Part shown: positions 17,860 through 26,731 of the stretch, piece after piece
Position numbering within the stretch: position 1 is the first letter of the stretch
Layout: every line of letters begins with the position of its first letter
DNA from: Ruminococcus sp. OA3
Lineage (GTDB): Bacteria; Bacillota; Clostridia; Lachnospirales; Lachnospiraceae
DNA length: 64,000 nt
Assembly (NCBI RefSeq): GCF_022440845.1
Contig: NZ_JAKNTO010000001.1
Span: forward strand, 3,038,001 to 3,102,000
Direction of reading: 5' to 3'
Program-made: the position numbers and the translations under genes
Notes under the pieces: generated by a model
Seen by the model: only the letters and a program-made list of their open reading frames with translations
The model's database searches: none
What the model was told of the DNA's origin: nothing

Positions 17860-19829
17860 GATGCCTCGCCTCCTTCGCAGGAAATGACGTAGACAGGATT
17901 CTGTCCCATCATCATATGATACCTGCCAACGCTTTTGGACTTTCCGATACTGACAGATGCGATGTCAACATCCGTCACCGGAAGTGTTTTGACTGCATCG
18001 AGTGCCTCCGCAACCGTCTCAAGTGTAATGCAGTTGATGACCATTCGCACAGACGGATTTTTGGAAAGCAGCTGCTGCATGATCTCTTTCAGGTTGCCGG
18101 AAGATCCTCCGATAAATGCGTGTGTCGGTGCCGGAAGCTTTTCGCAGGCTTCAGGAGCCAGACCCTCTATGATCTCCAGATGATCCACCGCAAACTTCTC
18201 TTTATTTCTATAAAGAAGCGCTACCGCCTCCGGTTTTTTTTCAATCGCATAAACGCGGCCGTAAGCGGCTTTCAATGCCATTTCCACAGATACAGATCCC
18301 GTACCGGCTCCCACATCATAGATCACTGAATCTTTTTTCAGCCTGAGTTTGGACAGTGAAATATCACGGATCTCTTCTTTCGTCATAGGTGCTTTGTCTC
18401 GCAGGAATTCACCGTCCGGAATTCCATGCGTGACAATATGATCAGCTGCATTCTCATTCTCGATCAGAACAACGCTGAGTGCATCTGTCTTACAGCCTGA
18501 GAATGCCTCCGCCGTGCCTGTCCGGATCTGTTCATCCGGATATGCAAGCCGTTCTCCGACAGAGACTCTGACGCTCCCCAGGCCATAAGCACACAGTCTG
18601 CTGCACAGCCCGCCGATTCCTGTCTCATCTCCGACGATGGCAAACACCTTCGGGCATTCTTTCACCATGCTGATGATATTGGCAGACCGTCCGTGCATGC
18701 TGCACGGAGTCACGTCTTCCCAGGGTTTTTTAAGCTGTGCCAGAAAATAAATCATCGAAGATATCCCCGGAACCAGTTCACAGCCATCCGGCAATACCTC
18801 CAGAAGTTTCTTCGCACCGCTGTAAAAACCTACATCACCGGACAGCGCGATGGCGATCTTTTCAAATTCCGGATGTGCCTCAATATAGTCCGCAATCTCC
18901 TGCGGCCGATATGCATGCAGTACTTCCTGTGATGCTTCTGAGATTTCCTGTGTCATACGCCTGGCACCGATCAGCAGCTCGGCTTCCCTGCACGCTTCAT
19001 AAGCTTCCTTCGTCATATTGTCCGCAGAACCCATTCCAATCCCCACAAGCGTTATCTTTCGCTTCACCGGCAGATGGAACAGTTCTCTCAGATGATGCCT
19101 GCACTGCGCGAGCGTCATTCCCTCTTCACGGACCGGACGTCCGATCAGCACCAGTGTCGCCCCCGTCTGAAGGGCAGCATCATACTTTTCCAGAAAGCCC
19201 CCGGTATTTCCGGATTCTTTTGTCACAAGATATCTGCAGTCCAGCTGCCTGAGCATTGCGATATTCAGTTCTTTCGAAAAAGGTCCCTGCATACAGATCA
19301 GATGTTTTCCTTCAAAGCCAAGCCGTGCACACGATGCTGCAACCTCCGGCAATGACAGTACTCTCGCATAAACACGTTCCCGGTAATCTTCGAGCTTCGT
19401 ATATTCAGCCAGTTCTTTACTTCCTGTCGTGGCAAGAACATTTCCCTGTGTTGTCCGCAGGTAGGCAACGGCATCCGCAATACTGTCCACATACACAACA
19501 TCTTTGTCATCCACCTGAAAACCGCTGCGCAGCAGGCGCAGATAAGACTTCCCGGACGCCTCACATGCAGAGCGGATATTTGCAGTCACTTCTGCCGCGT
19601 ACGGATGTGTCGCATCTATGACTGCTTTGGGGTTTTCCCGCACCATTAGTGCTGTCATCTGATCCTGATCCAGCCGGTCATGGGAAATTCTCAGACTTCC
19701 GCCCTTCGGAAGCAGGCTCTCACCATACTGTGTTGCCACGCAGACATATGTCTCAATATGATATTCACTTAAGAACTCCGCAATGGTACGCCCTTCCAGG
19801 GTACCTGCAAAAATCAGGACTTCAGACAT
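17856..19829 (-). CDS. cbiJET: Triple fusion: cobalt-precorrin-6A reductase (CbiJ) - C5 methyltransferase (CbiE) - C15 methyltransferase/decarboxylase (CbiT)
   Basis: A 657-residue protein with three catalytic modules in pathway order. Residues 1 to about 252 are CbiJ (LIFAGTLEGRTIAEFL; VIDATHPYAAEVTANI; LATTGSKELAEY; VTKESGNTGG). Residues about 256-460 are CbiE, a tetrapyrrole methylase (ITLVGIGMGSADNMT; ALSGDVGFYSGAKKLLE; VPGISSMIYFLAQL). Residues about 470-657 are CbiT (APMTKEEIRDISLSKL; YDVGAGTGSVSVEMAL, the SAM site; FIGGSSGNLKEI). No frameshift or internal stop separates the parts. CbiET fusions are widespread; adding CbiJ in front is less common. It overlaps cbiH by 8 bases. Confidence 0.95.
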   Translation of the reverse strand: MSEVLIFAGTLEGRTIAEFLSEYHIETYVCVATQYGESLLPKGGSLRISHDRLDQDQMTALMVRENPKAVIDATHPYAAEVTANIRSACEASGKSYLRLLRSGFQVDDKDVVYVDSIADAVAYLRTTQGNVLATTGSKELAEYTKLEDYRERVYARVLSLPEVAASCARLGFEGKHLICMQGPFSKELNIAMLRQLDCRYLVTKESGNTGGFLEKYDAALQTGATLVLIGRPVREEGMTLAQCRHHLRELFHLPVKRKITLVGIGMGSADNMTKEAYEACREAELLIGARRMTQEISEASQEVLHAYRPQEIADYIEAHPEFEKIAIALSGDVGFYSGAKKLLEVLPDGCELVPGISSMIYFLAQLKKPWEDVTPCSMHGRSANIISMVKECPKVFAIVGDETGIGGLCSRLCAYGLGSVRVSVGERLAYPDEQIRTGTAEAFSGCKTDALSVVLIENENAADHIVTHGIPDGEFLRDKAPMTKEEIRDISLSKLRLKKDSVIYDVGAGTGSVSVEMALKAAYGRVYAIEKKPEAVALLYRNKEKFAVDHLEIIEGLAPEACEKLPAPTHAFIGGSSGNLKEIMQQLLSKNPSVRMVINCITLETVAEALDAVKTLPVTDVDIASVSIGKSKSVGRYHMMMGQNPVYVISCEGGEAS

Positions 19830-20559
19830 TCCGATACCCTCTTGGAGTCACCATTTTCCCGCCCAGTTCCTTCGTCTGTAAATTCCCGATAAATACCGTC
19901 GTAAACATATCGACACTCGTATCCCTGAGTTCTTTCAACGACATCACTTTCATCTCTTCCCCGTCGCGTCCGATATTGCCAACGATTCCGCAGACCGTGT
20001 CTTCTTTCTTGAAGCGCATCATCAGGTCGCACGCTTTCTGCAGGTAATCATGTCTCTTTTTGCTGGACGGGTTGTACAGACAGATCACAAAATCAGCCTC
20101 CGCGGCATTCAAAAGACGTTTTTCTATCTTCTCCCACGGTGTCAGCAGATCACTCAGGCTGATCAGACAGAAATCATGGATCAGCGGTGCTCCCAGCACA
20201 GCGGCACCGCCTGTCGCAGCTGTTACCCCGGGGATGATCTCCAGCTCAACTTCCGGATAATTCACTCCGACTTCATACATAAGTCCGGACATCCCATACA
20301 CACCGGCATCTCCGCTGCAGATCATGGACACCGTTTTTCCTTTCATTGCTTCCTGAAATGCCAGTTCACATCGTTCCACTTCCCTGGTCATCGGCGTTGT
20401 CTTAAAGTCCTTGCCCGGAAAATGATGTTTCACCAGATCGACGTATACCGTATAGCCGATAATGGTATCGCTGGCGCGAAGTGCCTCAGCCGCCTTTATC
20501 GTCATCTGTTCGTACTCTCCGGGTCCAATCCCCACCACATATAATTTATTCAAATCCAA
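19822..20559 (-). CDS. cbiH: Cobalt-factor III / precorrin-3B C17-methyltransferase
   Basis: SAM-dependent methylation at C17 with ring contraction. The 245-residue tetrapyrrole methylase reads LYVVGIGPGEYEQMTIKA, DTIIGYTVYVDLV, the SAM loop SMICSGDAGVYGMSGLMYE and EIIPGVTAATGGAAVLGAPL. It also has CLYNPSSKKR and VGNIGRDGEEM. It overlaps cbiG by 14 bases and cbiJET by 8 bases. Confidence 0.95.
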   Translation of the reverse strand: MDLNKLYVVGIGPGEYEQMTIKAAEALRASDTIIGYTVYVDLVKHHFPGKDFKTTPMTREVERCELAFQEAMKGKTVSMICSGDAGVYGMSGLMYEVGVNYPEVELEIIPGVTAATGGAAVLGAPLIHDFCLISLSDLLTPWEKIEKRLLNAAEADFVICLYNPSSKKRHDYLQKACDLMMRFKKEDTVCGIVGNIGRDGEEMKVMSLKELRDTSVDMFTTVFIGNLQTKELGGKMVTPRGYRNV

Positions 20560-21589
20560 CTCTCCATTCTTCCATGGCGAACGCGATGGTTACGCCATTT
20601 TTTCTGATTTTTTTCTGTATCAGGCTGCCGCTGGTCACTGCGCGGACTGCGCTGCGCTCACACACGTTGTCGACACCCGTCACGGATTTCACGAAATCTG
20701 ACGGGGAGAACTCCCCTTCCGTCTGCTCCAGTTCCTGCGCGGAATACGTAATGAGCGGCAGATCCATCTCTCTGCAGAATGCAGCCAGCCCTTCTTCTTC
20801 TTTCTTTAAATCAATGGTTGCCACCTGTGTAACTGCCTCATGAAAAATGCCGTTGATCTGGCAGACTTCTTCAAACAACTCTTCAATCTGCTCCCGCTGT
20901 GTGCCTTTCCTGCACCCGATCCCAGCCGTTATACATCTGGGAATCAGCCACAGCGTCTGTTCAAACGGCTGCCGGTCGTAATGCACGCCAACATAGATGC
21001 CGAGGGGCAGCGACTCCCTGTCCATATACAGTCCTTCCGGGAGCTCGCCCTCCACCGGCAGCTCGCTGATAAATCCAATCGAACCTCCGCTTAAAAGTTT
21101 CGCTGAAATTTCTTTCGCAAGTGTCATATTCGAAATATACAACTTATTCTTCTTTGCAAAGACGTCAACTGCAAACCGCTGATTCACATCTGTCGCGGTT
21201 GTCAGTACCGGTGTCGCGCCGAGCCCTGCACTGATCTGGCAGGCAAGCTCGTTTGCACCGCCCAGATGCCCGGACAGCAGTGGAATACAGAATTCCCCCT
21301 GCTCATCCAGCACAAGGACAGCCGGATCATATTTTTTGTCCTCCACCCACGGCGCAATCGCCCGCACTGCAATGCCGCTGGCACCAATAAAGACAACCGC
21401 TTCCCTGGTTTCAAACATCTTCTTTGCCCATTGCTGAAGGGGTTCTTTCACCTGCTGTGCAGATACATCCTTCAGATAACGGCTCTTTGTAAATACAGAG
21501 ACGTTATGTCCCTGCCTGACAAGAAGACGGGCGATCTTCTCCGCAAGGACAAATCCGTTCATCGTAAAACAGATAATTCCTGTGTCCAT
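20546..21589 (-). CDS. cbiG: Cobalt-precorrin-5A hydrolase
   Basis: Opens the delta-lactone of cobalt-precorrin-5A, releasing the C2 unit as acetaldehyde. The 347-residue protein has FIGASGIAVRAIAPW, PLLSGHLGGANELACQIS, TTATDVNQRFAVD and the C-terminal domain segment TAGIGCRKGTQREQIEE, all typical of CbiG. ATAGGAGAGAA precedes the ATG. It sits between cbiF and cbiH, whose products act just before and around it. Confidence 0.95.
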   Translation of the reverse strand: MDTGIICFTMNGFVLAEKIARLLVRQGHNVSVFTKSRYLKDVSAQQVKEPLQQWAKKMFETREAVVFIGASGIAVRAIAPWVEDKKYDPAVLVLDEQGEFCIPLLSGHLGGANELACQISAGLGATPVLTTATDVNQRFAVDVFAKKNKLYISNMTLAKEISAKLLSGGSIGFISELPVEGELPEGLYMDRESLPLGIYVGVHYDRQPFEQTLWLIPRCITAGIGCRKGTQREQIEELFEEVCQINGIFHEAVTQVATIDLKKEEEGLAAFCREMDLPLITYSAQELEQTEGEFSPSDFVKSVTGVDNVCERSAVRAVTSGSLIQKKIRKNGVTIAFAMEEWRVGFE

Positions 21590-21600
21590 TTCTCTCCTAT

Positions 21601-22359
21601 TTATTTACTTGCCTGGCGAAACTCGGTGGTAAACGCCGGATTATACAGTTCAGAGCGCTGATAATGGCTGTGTGTCACCACATCCCCAATGATCATCAGT
21701 GCCGTCTTCGTGATATTCTCTCTTCTGGCAGTCTCCGCGAGTGTACCGACCGTACAGACTGCCGTCTTTTCATCTTCCCAGGTTGCCTTATAGACGATCG
21801 CCGCCGGAGTATCCGCAGTATATCCGCCCTCAATGAGGCGGCTGCTCAGTTCTTCCAGCATACCCGTGCTCAAAAACACAACCATCGTGGCGTGATGTGA
21901 CGCAAATGATTCGATGCTCTCCTTTTCCGGTACCGGTGTGCGGCCCGCCATCCTTGTGATGATGACACTCTGTGAGACGTCAGGCAGCGTGTATTCCAGA
22001 TTCAGCGCGGAAGCCGCACCGCAGAAAGAGCTGACTCCGGGACAGGAGTCATAGGCAATCTGTTTCTCATCCAGGACATCCATCTGTTCCCTGATCGCCC
22101 CGTAAAGACATGGGTCCCCCGTATGCAGACGCACCGTCACAAGACCTTTTTCCTCTGCCGCATACATAACATCCAGTACTTCCTCCAGTGTCATTTTCGC
22201 ACTGTTGTAAATCTCACAGCCTTCTTTGGCGTAATCCAGCAGCTGTGGATTAACCAGCGACCCTGCATAGATCACAACGTCTGCCTCTTCCAGATATTTT
22301 TTACCGCGAATCGTAATTAAATCAGGGGCACCTGAGCCCGCTCCAACAAAATGTATCAT
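21601..22359 (-). CDS. cbiF: Cobalt-precorrin-4 C11-methyltransferase
   Basis: SAM-dependent methylation at C11. The 252-residue protein begins HFVGAGSGAPDLITIRG and continues with VVIYAGSLVNPQLLDYA, VRLHTGDPCLYGAIREQMD, CPGVSSFCGAASALN and a C-terminal IIGDVVTHSHYQRSELYNP, matching the CbiF/CobM family along its full length. It lies 4 bases after cbiL. Confidence 0.95.
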   Translation of the reverse strand: MIHFVGAGSGAPDLITIRGKKYLEEADVVIYAGSLVNPQLLDYAKEGCEIYNSAKMTLEEVLDVMYAAEEKGLVTVRLHTGDPCLYGAIREQMDVLDEKQIAYDSCPGVSSFCGAASALNLEYTLPDVSQSVIITRMAGRTPVPEKESIESFASHHATMVVFLSTGMLEELSSRLIEGGYTADTPAAIVYKATWEDEKTAVCTVGTLAETARRENITKTALMIIGDVVTHSHYQRSELYNPAFTTEFRQASK

Positions 22360-22363
22360 CTCT

Positions 22364-23050
22364 TTAGTTTTTCTCCTTTACTATGATCAGGGAATAATAT
22401 CCGGCGTCTTCCGGTATCTCATCTGCTCCCCTGAAAATCTTTTCATTCTCCATGCCGCAGTTCTCAATCATCACAACATTGGCATTCAGTTCTTTTAACT
22501 GCTTTTTAACCTCATGCATCTGTTTCCCGGCCTTCATCAGAACCTTGGTACCCGGCAGTTTCAGTGCCTCCTCAATCTGGTAGGAAGCCGGGATGACGTG
22601 AAGCGGTTCCGCCTTTTCAACCAGCCCCATGTTCAAACGTGCCGCAACAGCACAGAATGATGTGATACCGCTTACAATCTCCACTTCATATCCCATATCC
22701 TGCACACGTGAGTGTACATACAGGTATGTAGAATATACGGTTGTATCACCAAGTGTCAAAAATGCAACCTGTTTTCCTTTATCCAGCAGTGCTGCAATTT
22801 TTTCCGCTCCCTCCTGGTGACTCTGCTCAAGAAGAACCGCATCTTTCGTCATCGGCATCTCAATTGGAAGAAGTTCTTTTTTTGCCAGTTCCGGAAATGC
22901 CTTTATCACAATCTTATAGGCGATCGTCTCCTGTGGTACCTTGCCCGGCACTGCGATCACATCACTCTCCTGAATTATTCTAAGAGCTTTCAGAGTCAGA
23001 AGTTCCGGATCTCCCGGTCCAACTCCCAAACCATACAATTTTCCTGCCAT
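22364..23050 (-). CDS. cbiL: Cobalt-factor II C20-methyltransferase
   Basis: First peripheral methylation after cobalt insertion. The 228-residue methylase reads LYGLGVGPGDPELLTLKALR, VIAVPGKVPQETIAYKI, FLTLGDTTVYSTYLYVHS and VSGITSFCAVAARLNMGLV. AGGAGAAAGAA precedes the ATG. It follows cbiD by a 46-base gap. Confidence 0.95.
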   Translation of the reverse strand: MAGKLYGLGVGPGDPELLTLKALRIIQESDVIAVPGKVPQETIAYKIVIKAFPELAKKELLPIEMPMTKDAVLLEQSHQEGAEKIAALLDKGKQVAFLTLGDTTVYSTYLYVHSRVQDMGYEVEIVSGITSFCAVAARLNMGLVEKAEPLHVIPASYQIEEALKLPGTKVLMKAGKQMHEVKKQLKELNANVVMIENCGMENEKIFRGADEIPEDAGYYSLIIVKEKN

Positions 23051-23096
23051 TTCTTTCTCCTTTTCGTGCTTTAAGTCATGGTGCGCCCATGCGCGA

Positions 23097-24254
23097 CTAT
23101 GAACGTTGTCTGTTGATCTTTTCCATCATTTCCTCTGCATTCCCGGACTTTGCAAGGGTTCCGTGTACATTGGAGAATATGATCGTTGCAATTTCAAGAT
23201 CCGTCTTTTTCTGATGCCGCAGATAATACTGTATCTTTTCGATCGTGATGCGCATCGTCTCCTCCAGAATCTGATACTCTGCCAGAATGTCCAGCGCTTC
23301 CTCCGTCGTTATCGTCTCCAGCAGGCGTTTCACACACGCGATATCTGCCCCTGCCCGAACCGCCTGCGCCGCCATCAACTCTGCACGGCTGTCCGCATGG
23401 TGAGAATGGGTATTCATGATACCGCCGGATACTTTGATGAACTTTCCGATATGAGAGATAAACAGGATGCCCTTTACGCCCAGTGCCGCCGCCATCTCCA
23501 GTGTCTCCCCGATATAATTGCTGCATTTCATGCTGTATGTCAGGTCCAGCTCCATCCGTTCTCTGGAAAAGACTTCCCCATAATTTCCCGGTGTCATCAC
23601 GAGATAACGTGCCCCCGCTTCGCAGAGCATTTTCATCTCCACACGGATGCTCTCGATCAGTGCTGCTTCACTCATCGGTATGACGATCCCGCTCGTGCCG
23701 AGTATGGAAATGCCTCCGACGATCCCCAGCCTCGGATTAAAGGTCCGAACTGCGATCTCTTCCCCTTTCGGAACCGATATCACAATGTTCAGTCCGCCCC
23801 GATAGCCCTGTTCCCTGCACACTGCCGCTGCTTCTTTCGCAATCATGCTGCGTGGAACCCGGTTGATCGCCGCCTCGCCTACCGGCTGCTGCAGCCCCGG
23901 TCTGGTCACACGCCCGACTCCCGTTCCGCCGTCAATATGGATACCCGGCTCTTCTGCCCTGGTAACTGCCGCATAGACCAGCGCTCCGTTCGTTGCATCC
24001 GGATCATCCCCGCCGTCTTTTCTGACCGCACAGCTTACCCGCGCATCTTCGACATGGATATCCTCGATCAGAAGATGCAGAAGGATCCCTTTCGGTGTCA
24101 TCAGCGAAACCTCTTCCACCATCTTCCCGGTCAGCAGCATCATGGCAGCAGCCTTCCCCGCAGCCGCTGCACAGGATCCTGTGGTATACCCCAGACGCAG
24201 TGTTTTGTTGTCCTTGACGATAACATGCTCTTCCAGTCCTGTCCTGTGACTCAT
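23097..24254 (-). CDS. cbiD: Cobalt-precorrin-5B C1-methyltransferase
   Basis: SAM-dependent methylation at C1 in the anaerobic pathway. The 385-residue protein has LRLGYTTGSCAAAAGKAAAM, the fixed CbiD N-terminal motif, then GDDPDATNGALVYA, GGTGVGRVTRPGL, INRVPRSMI, GRLGIVGGISILGTSGIV (here PRLGIVGGISILGTSGIV) and FISHIGKFIKVSGGIMNTHS. I take the ATG at 24254 because AAAGGAGAAGTG precedes it; an in-frame GTG sits just before. First gene of the long cobalamin operon, directly downstream of the riboswitch terminator. Confidence 0.95.
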   Translation of the reverse strand: MSHRTGLEEHVIVKDNKTLRLGYTTGSCAAAAGKAAAMMLLTGKMVEEVSLMTPKGILLHLLIEDIHVEDARVSCAVRKDGGDDPDATNGALVYAAVTRAEEPGIHIDGGTGVGRVTRPGLQQPVGEAAINRVPRSMIAKEAAAVCREQGYRGGLNIVISVPKGEEIAVRTFNPRLGIVGGISILGTSGIVIPMSEAALIESIRVEMKMLCEAGARYLVMTPGNYGEVFSRERMELDLTYSMKCSNYIGETLEMAAALGVKGILFISHIGKFIKVSGGIMNTHSHHADSRAELMAAQAVRAGADIACVKRLLETITTEEALDILAEYQILEETMRITIEKIQYYLRHQKKTDLEIATIIFSNVHGTLAKSGNAEEMMEKINRQRS

Positions 24255-24275
24255 CACTTCTCCTTTGTGTCATCG

Positions 24276-24312
24276 AAAAACAACCGTTGTCTACGAAAAG
24301 ACAACGGTTGTG
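24276..24312 (-). terminator. Leader terminator before cbiD (riboswitch expression platform)
   Basis: On the reverse strand CACAACCGTTGTC pairs with GACAACGGTTG (11-bp stem), followed by TTTTT. It sits only about 20 bases before the cbiD ATG, downstream of the aptamer-like leader, as expected for termination control. Confidence 0.85.
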
Positions 24313-24320
24313 TTGTTTCT

Positions 24321-24432
24321 TCATATATCTTCGGTGGCCGCAAACATATATGTTACTCTATGGAATGGGTATCTGGCTATACAGTAACGGACTTGCGCAG
24401 TAGTTTCAACTGCTTCCCCATAATCCACAAAA
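24321..24432 (-). promoter_or_regulatory. Compact cobalamin-riboswitch-like leader of the cbiD operon
   Basis: Reverse-strand RNA contains GGGGAAGCAGTTGAAACTAC, then TGCGCAAGTCCGTTACTGT, then ATAGCCAGATACCC. These match the order of conserved cobalamin aptamer parts: the GGGAA start, a GAAA-capped hairpin, the G-CCG-ACTGT junction and an AGCCAG B12 box. TGGATTATGGG and CCCATTCCA close the core as a stem. A hairpin CATATAT...ATATATG (about 24353-24323) fits the kissing P13. The long arm with GGGAAGGC seen in the 5822-6033 riboswitch is absent. The call rests on eye alignment. Confidence 0.75.
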
Positions 24433-24451
24433 GTTAAGTTTTCCAAAATTC

Positions 24452-24480
24452 ATTATAGTGGTTTTCGCGAATACTGTCAA
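24452..24480 (-). promoter_or_regulatory. Predicted sigma-A promoter of the cobalamin operon
   Basis: Reverse strand TTGACA (24480-24475), 17-base spacer, TATAAT (24457-24452): both boxes match consensus exactly. It reads through the leader into cbiD. Confidence 0.88.
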
Positions 24481-24508
24481 CAATTTGTCTGTAACATTTC
24501 AGAACGGT

Positions 24509-26653
24509 TTATTTGTATTTCCACTCTCTGAAAAATGTATGTCCCTTATATTTGAAGGCGCCACAGGCCTTCTCGTCCAGATTTAATTTTTCAAACGATG
24601 TATGGGTCATAAAGAACAGACAGTCGAAGTCTTTATTCTCAAATTCGTCAACTCCCGGAACGATACGTTTTTTAGTTATCCCATTCTTGTAGTTATTGTA
24701 AATCGTCGTCGCCTGTTTTGCCGCTTTCATGCTGGTGTAATTGTTGATTTTCCCCAGTGCCTCACTGTCATTATCGCGAATCCCTTCCAGAAGATCCGTC
24801 AGGCTGCCGTTTCTGGCCACTTCAAACTGCTGATTGGCATACACGACAAAATTCATGCTCGACGGGAATGAGCTGCTCAACATCCGGTTGTAGATGGTGA
24901 GCGCCACCATGATCTGGCCTTCCAGTCCCTGATTCCCGGCTTCTGTATACAGAACAGCTGCCAGGAATTCCATCTGTGTCACCTGATCAGAACCATTTCC
25001 GATCTGCGGGTCCAGATAGAACTGCGGTTCCACTTTATATGTCTTATTATTGAGCGGATCCGTGGCATAGACGTAATCTTTGCCGGCGATGTCCCGATAG
25101 ATGCCATCGCTGTCAAAATAATATTTTTTGCCGTCGATTGTCTTGTAGCCGCCGGAGTATCTCATTCCTTTCACACCGTACGCGCCGGTGCGTTCAAAGA
25201 AGTACTTGTTTCCGTCTATTGTACGCCAGCCGGTATACATTTTGCCGATATTCCCGTCGGCGTTTCCCTTCTGGAAGTAGTAGACTCTGCCGTTCATTGT
25301 CCTCCAGCCGGTATACATCTGGCCTTTCGCCCCTGTATTTCCACCCATCTGGAAATAGTAGATATTTCCGCCGAGGGTCCGCCAGCCGGTGTACAGCATT
25401 CCCCGGTCTCCGGCTCCTCCGCCGATCTGAAAATAATATCTTTTGCCGTTCATCAGCCTCCAGCCAGTATTCAGTTTTCCGATATTTCCGTCACTGTTCC
25501 CCATCTGGAAGTAATAGACTCTGTTGTTCATGGTTCGCCAGCCGGTATACATCTGGCCCTTTTCTCCTTCTTTACCACCCATCTGGAAATAGTATGTATT
25601 TTCCCCGAGGGTCCGCCAGCCGGTGTACATCATTCCGCGGTCTCCGGCTTCTCCACCGATCTGGAAATAGTAGATTTTACCGTTCATTGTCCTGCGGCCC
25701 GTATACAGTTTTCCGATATTTCCATCACTGTTTCCCTTCTGGAAATAATAGACTCTGTTATTCATCGTCCGCCAGCCGGTGTACATCTGGCCTTTCGCCC
25801 CTGTATTCCCTCCCATCTGAAAATAATATGTATTTTCACCGAGCGTCCGCCAGCCGGTATACAGCTTTCCACGGTCTCCAAGACCGCCGCCCATCTGGAA
25901 ATAATACCTCCTGCCGTCAATTTCCTGCCAGCCGGTCTTTAGTTTGCCAACATGACCGCCCGTATTATTTTTCTGGAAATAAAAGACCCGGTTATTCAAT
26001 GTCTGCCAGCCGGTCGTCACCGCGCCTTCTGCCGAGCCTGACTCCCTGAAATAATATGTACTGCCGTCAATCATCTGCCAGCCGGTCTTCATTGCGCCCC
26101 TGACGCCTGCGGCCCCTGTCTCCGTCAGATAATAGGTGCCGCTTGGGATCGTGATCCAGCCCGTTTCAAGCCTGCCCCTGGAATCAAAGTAGTACCAGTA
26201 TTTACCGATTTTCTCCCATCCCGGAGATGAGTAACTTCCATTAGAAAACCGATATCTGAGATCACCATTCGCCTCTGTAACCCATCCGGCTTTCACCCGT
26301 GCGGTCATTAGATCTTCCGGCTCCGTCTCCTGGCTTTCCGGCGTCACGGTGGCTTCCGGCTCTCCTGTGAGGTCAGGTTCTGCTGTCACTTCAGGTTCTT
26401 CCGTCACTTCTGGTTCTTCCGTTACTTCTGGTTCTTCAGAGGCCGGAGGCTCCTCCGTAACATCTGGTTCTTCTGTCATATCCGGATCTTCCGCTTCTTC
26501 TGTGACAGGCACCTCAGGTTCTGCTGTCACCTCAGAATTCTGATCACCATTTTGTGCGCCGAACGTCTGCTCGGGAACCATCAAAAATGCCATGCAGCAG
26601 ATCAGTACTGCCGCCAGTATTTGTTTTCCTTTTCTTAAATGATGCTGTTTCAT
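24509..26653 (-). CDS. Secreted GW-repeat protein with C-terminal SleB/CwlJ-type cell wall hydrolase
   Basis: A 714-residue exported protein. Residues 1-32 are a signal peptide (ILAAVLICCMAFLMVP). Residues 33-118 are an acidic Pro/Glu/Thr linker made of EVTEEP-like units. Residues about 121-520 hold some fifteen wall-binding repeats of the choline/glucan-binding type (pattern TGWRTxxxxxYYFQxGG), mostly 26 residues long. Residues about 558-714 are a Hydrolase_2 (SleB/CwlJ) domain: LAAVLYTEAGNQGLEGQIM with the catalytic-type Glu571, then ALTIYNRML and YANQQFEVARNG. Family members cut peptidoglycan, often cortex. One repeat has Arg for Trp (position 320). It is a paralogue of the 26798-28360 gene and has its own promoter. 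I see no terminator after it. Confidence 0.88.
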   Translation of the reverse strand: MKQHHLRKGKQILAAVLICCMAFLMVPEQTFGAQNGDQNSEVTAEPEVPVTEEAEDPDMTEEPDVTEEPPASEEPEVTEEPEVTEEPEVTAEPDLTGEPEATVTPESQETEPEDLMTARVKAGWVTEANGDLRYRFSNGSYSSPGWEKIGKYWYYFDSRGRLETGWITIPSGTYYLTETGAAGVRGAMKTGWQMIDGSTYYFRESGSAEGAVTTGWQTLNNRVFYFQKNNTGGHVGKLKTGWQEIDGRRYYFQMGGGLGDRGKLYTGWRTLGENTYYFQMGGNTGAKGQMYTGWRTMNNRVYYFQKGNSDGNIGKLYTGRRTMNGKIYYFQIGGEAGDRGMMYTGWRTLGENTYYFQMGGKEGEKGQMYTGWRTMNNRVYYFQMGNSDGNIGKLNTGWRLMNGKRYYFQIGGGAGDRGMLYTGWRTLGGNIYYFQMGGNTGAKGQMYTGWRTMNGRVYYFQKGNADGNIGKMYTGWRTIDGNKYFFERTGAYGVKGMRYSGGYKTIDGKKYYFDSDGIYRDIAGKDYVYATDPLNNKTYKVEPQFYLDPQIGNGSDQVTQMEFLAAVLYTEAGNQGLEGQIMVALTIYNRMLSSSFPSSMNFVVYANQQFEVARNGSLTDLLEGIRDNDSEALGKINNYTSMKAAKQATTIYNNYKNGITKKRIVPGVDEFENKDFDCLFFMTHTSFEKLNLDEKACGAFKYKGHTFFREWKYK
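25094..26293 (-). repeat. Tandem 78-bp repeats coding for GW wall-binding units
   Basis: Codes residues 121-520 of the SleB-type protein. Conserved Trp (or Arg320) recurs at 268, 294, 320, 346, 372, 398, 424, 450, 476, that is every 26 residues. Three unit types alternate (TLGENTYYFQMGG, TMNNRVYYFQKGN, TMNGKIYYFQIGG), giving a 234-bp higher-order repeat. Confidence 0.9.
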
Positions 26654-26666
26654 GTTCTCCCCTTTC

Positions 26667-26692
26667 TATTTTACAGCCTTCAATCTGTAAAA
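26667..26692 (-). promoter_or_regulatory. Leader hairpin upstream of the SleB-type gene
   Basis: ATTTTACAG / CTGTAAAAT inverted repeat (9 bp, 8-base loop) immediately before the ribosome site GAAAGGGGAGAAC. The paralogous copy at 28374-28399 has one base pair exchanged on both arms. Confidence 0.75.
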
Positions 26693-26731
26693 TATTTCAT
26701 CAGTCTGCGTATTTTAATTAAGTTCAACGTT

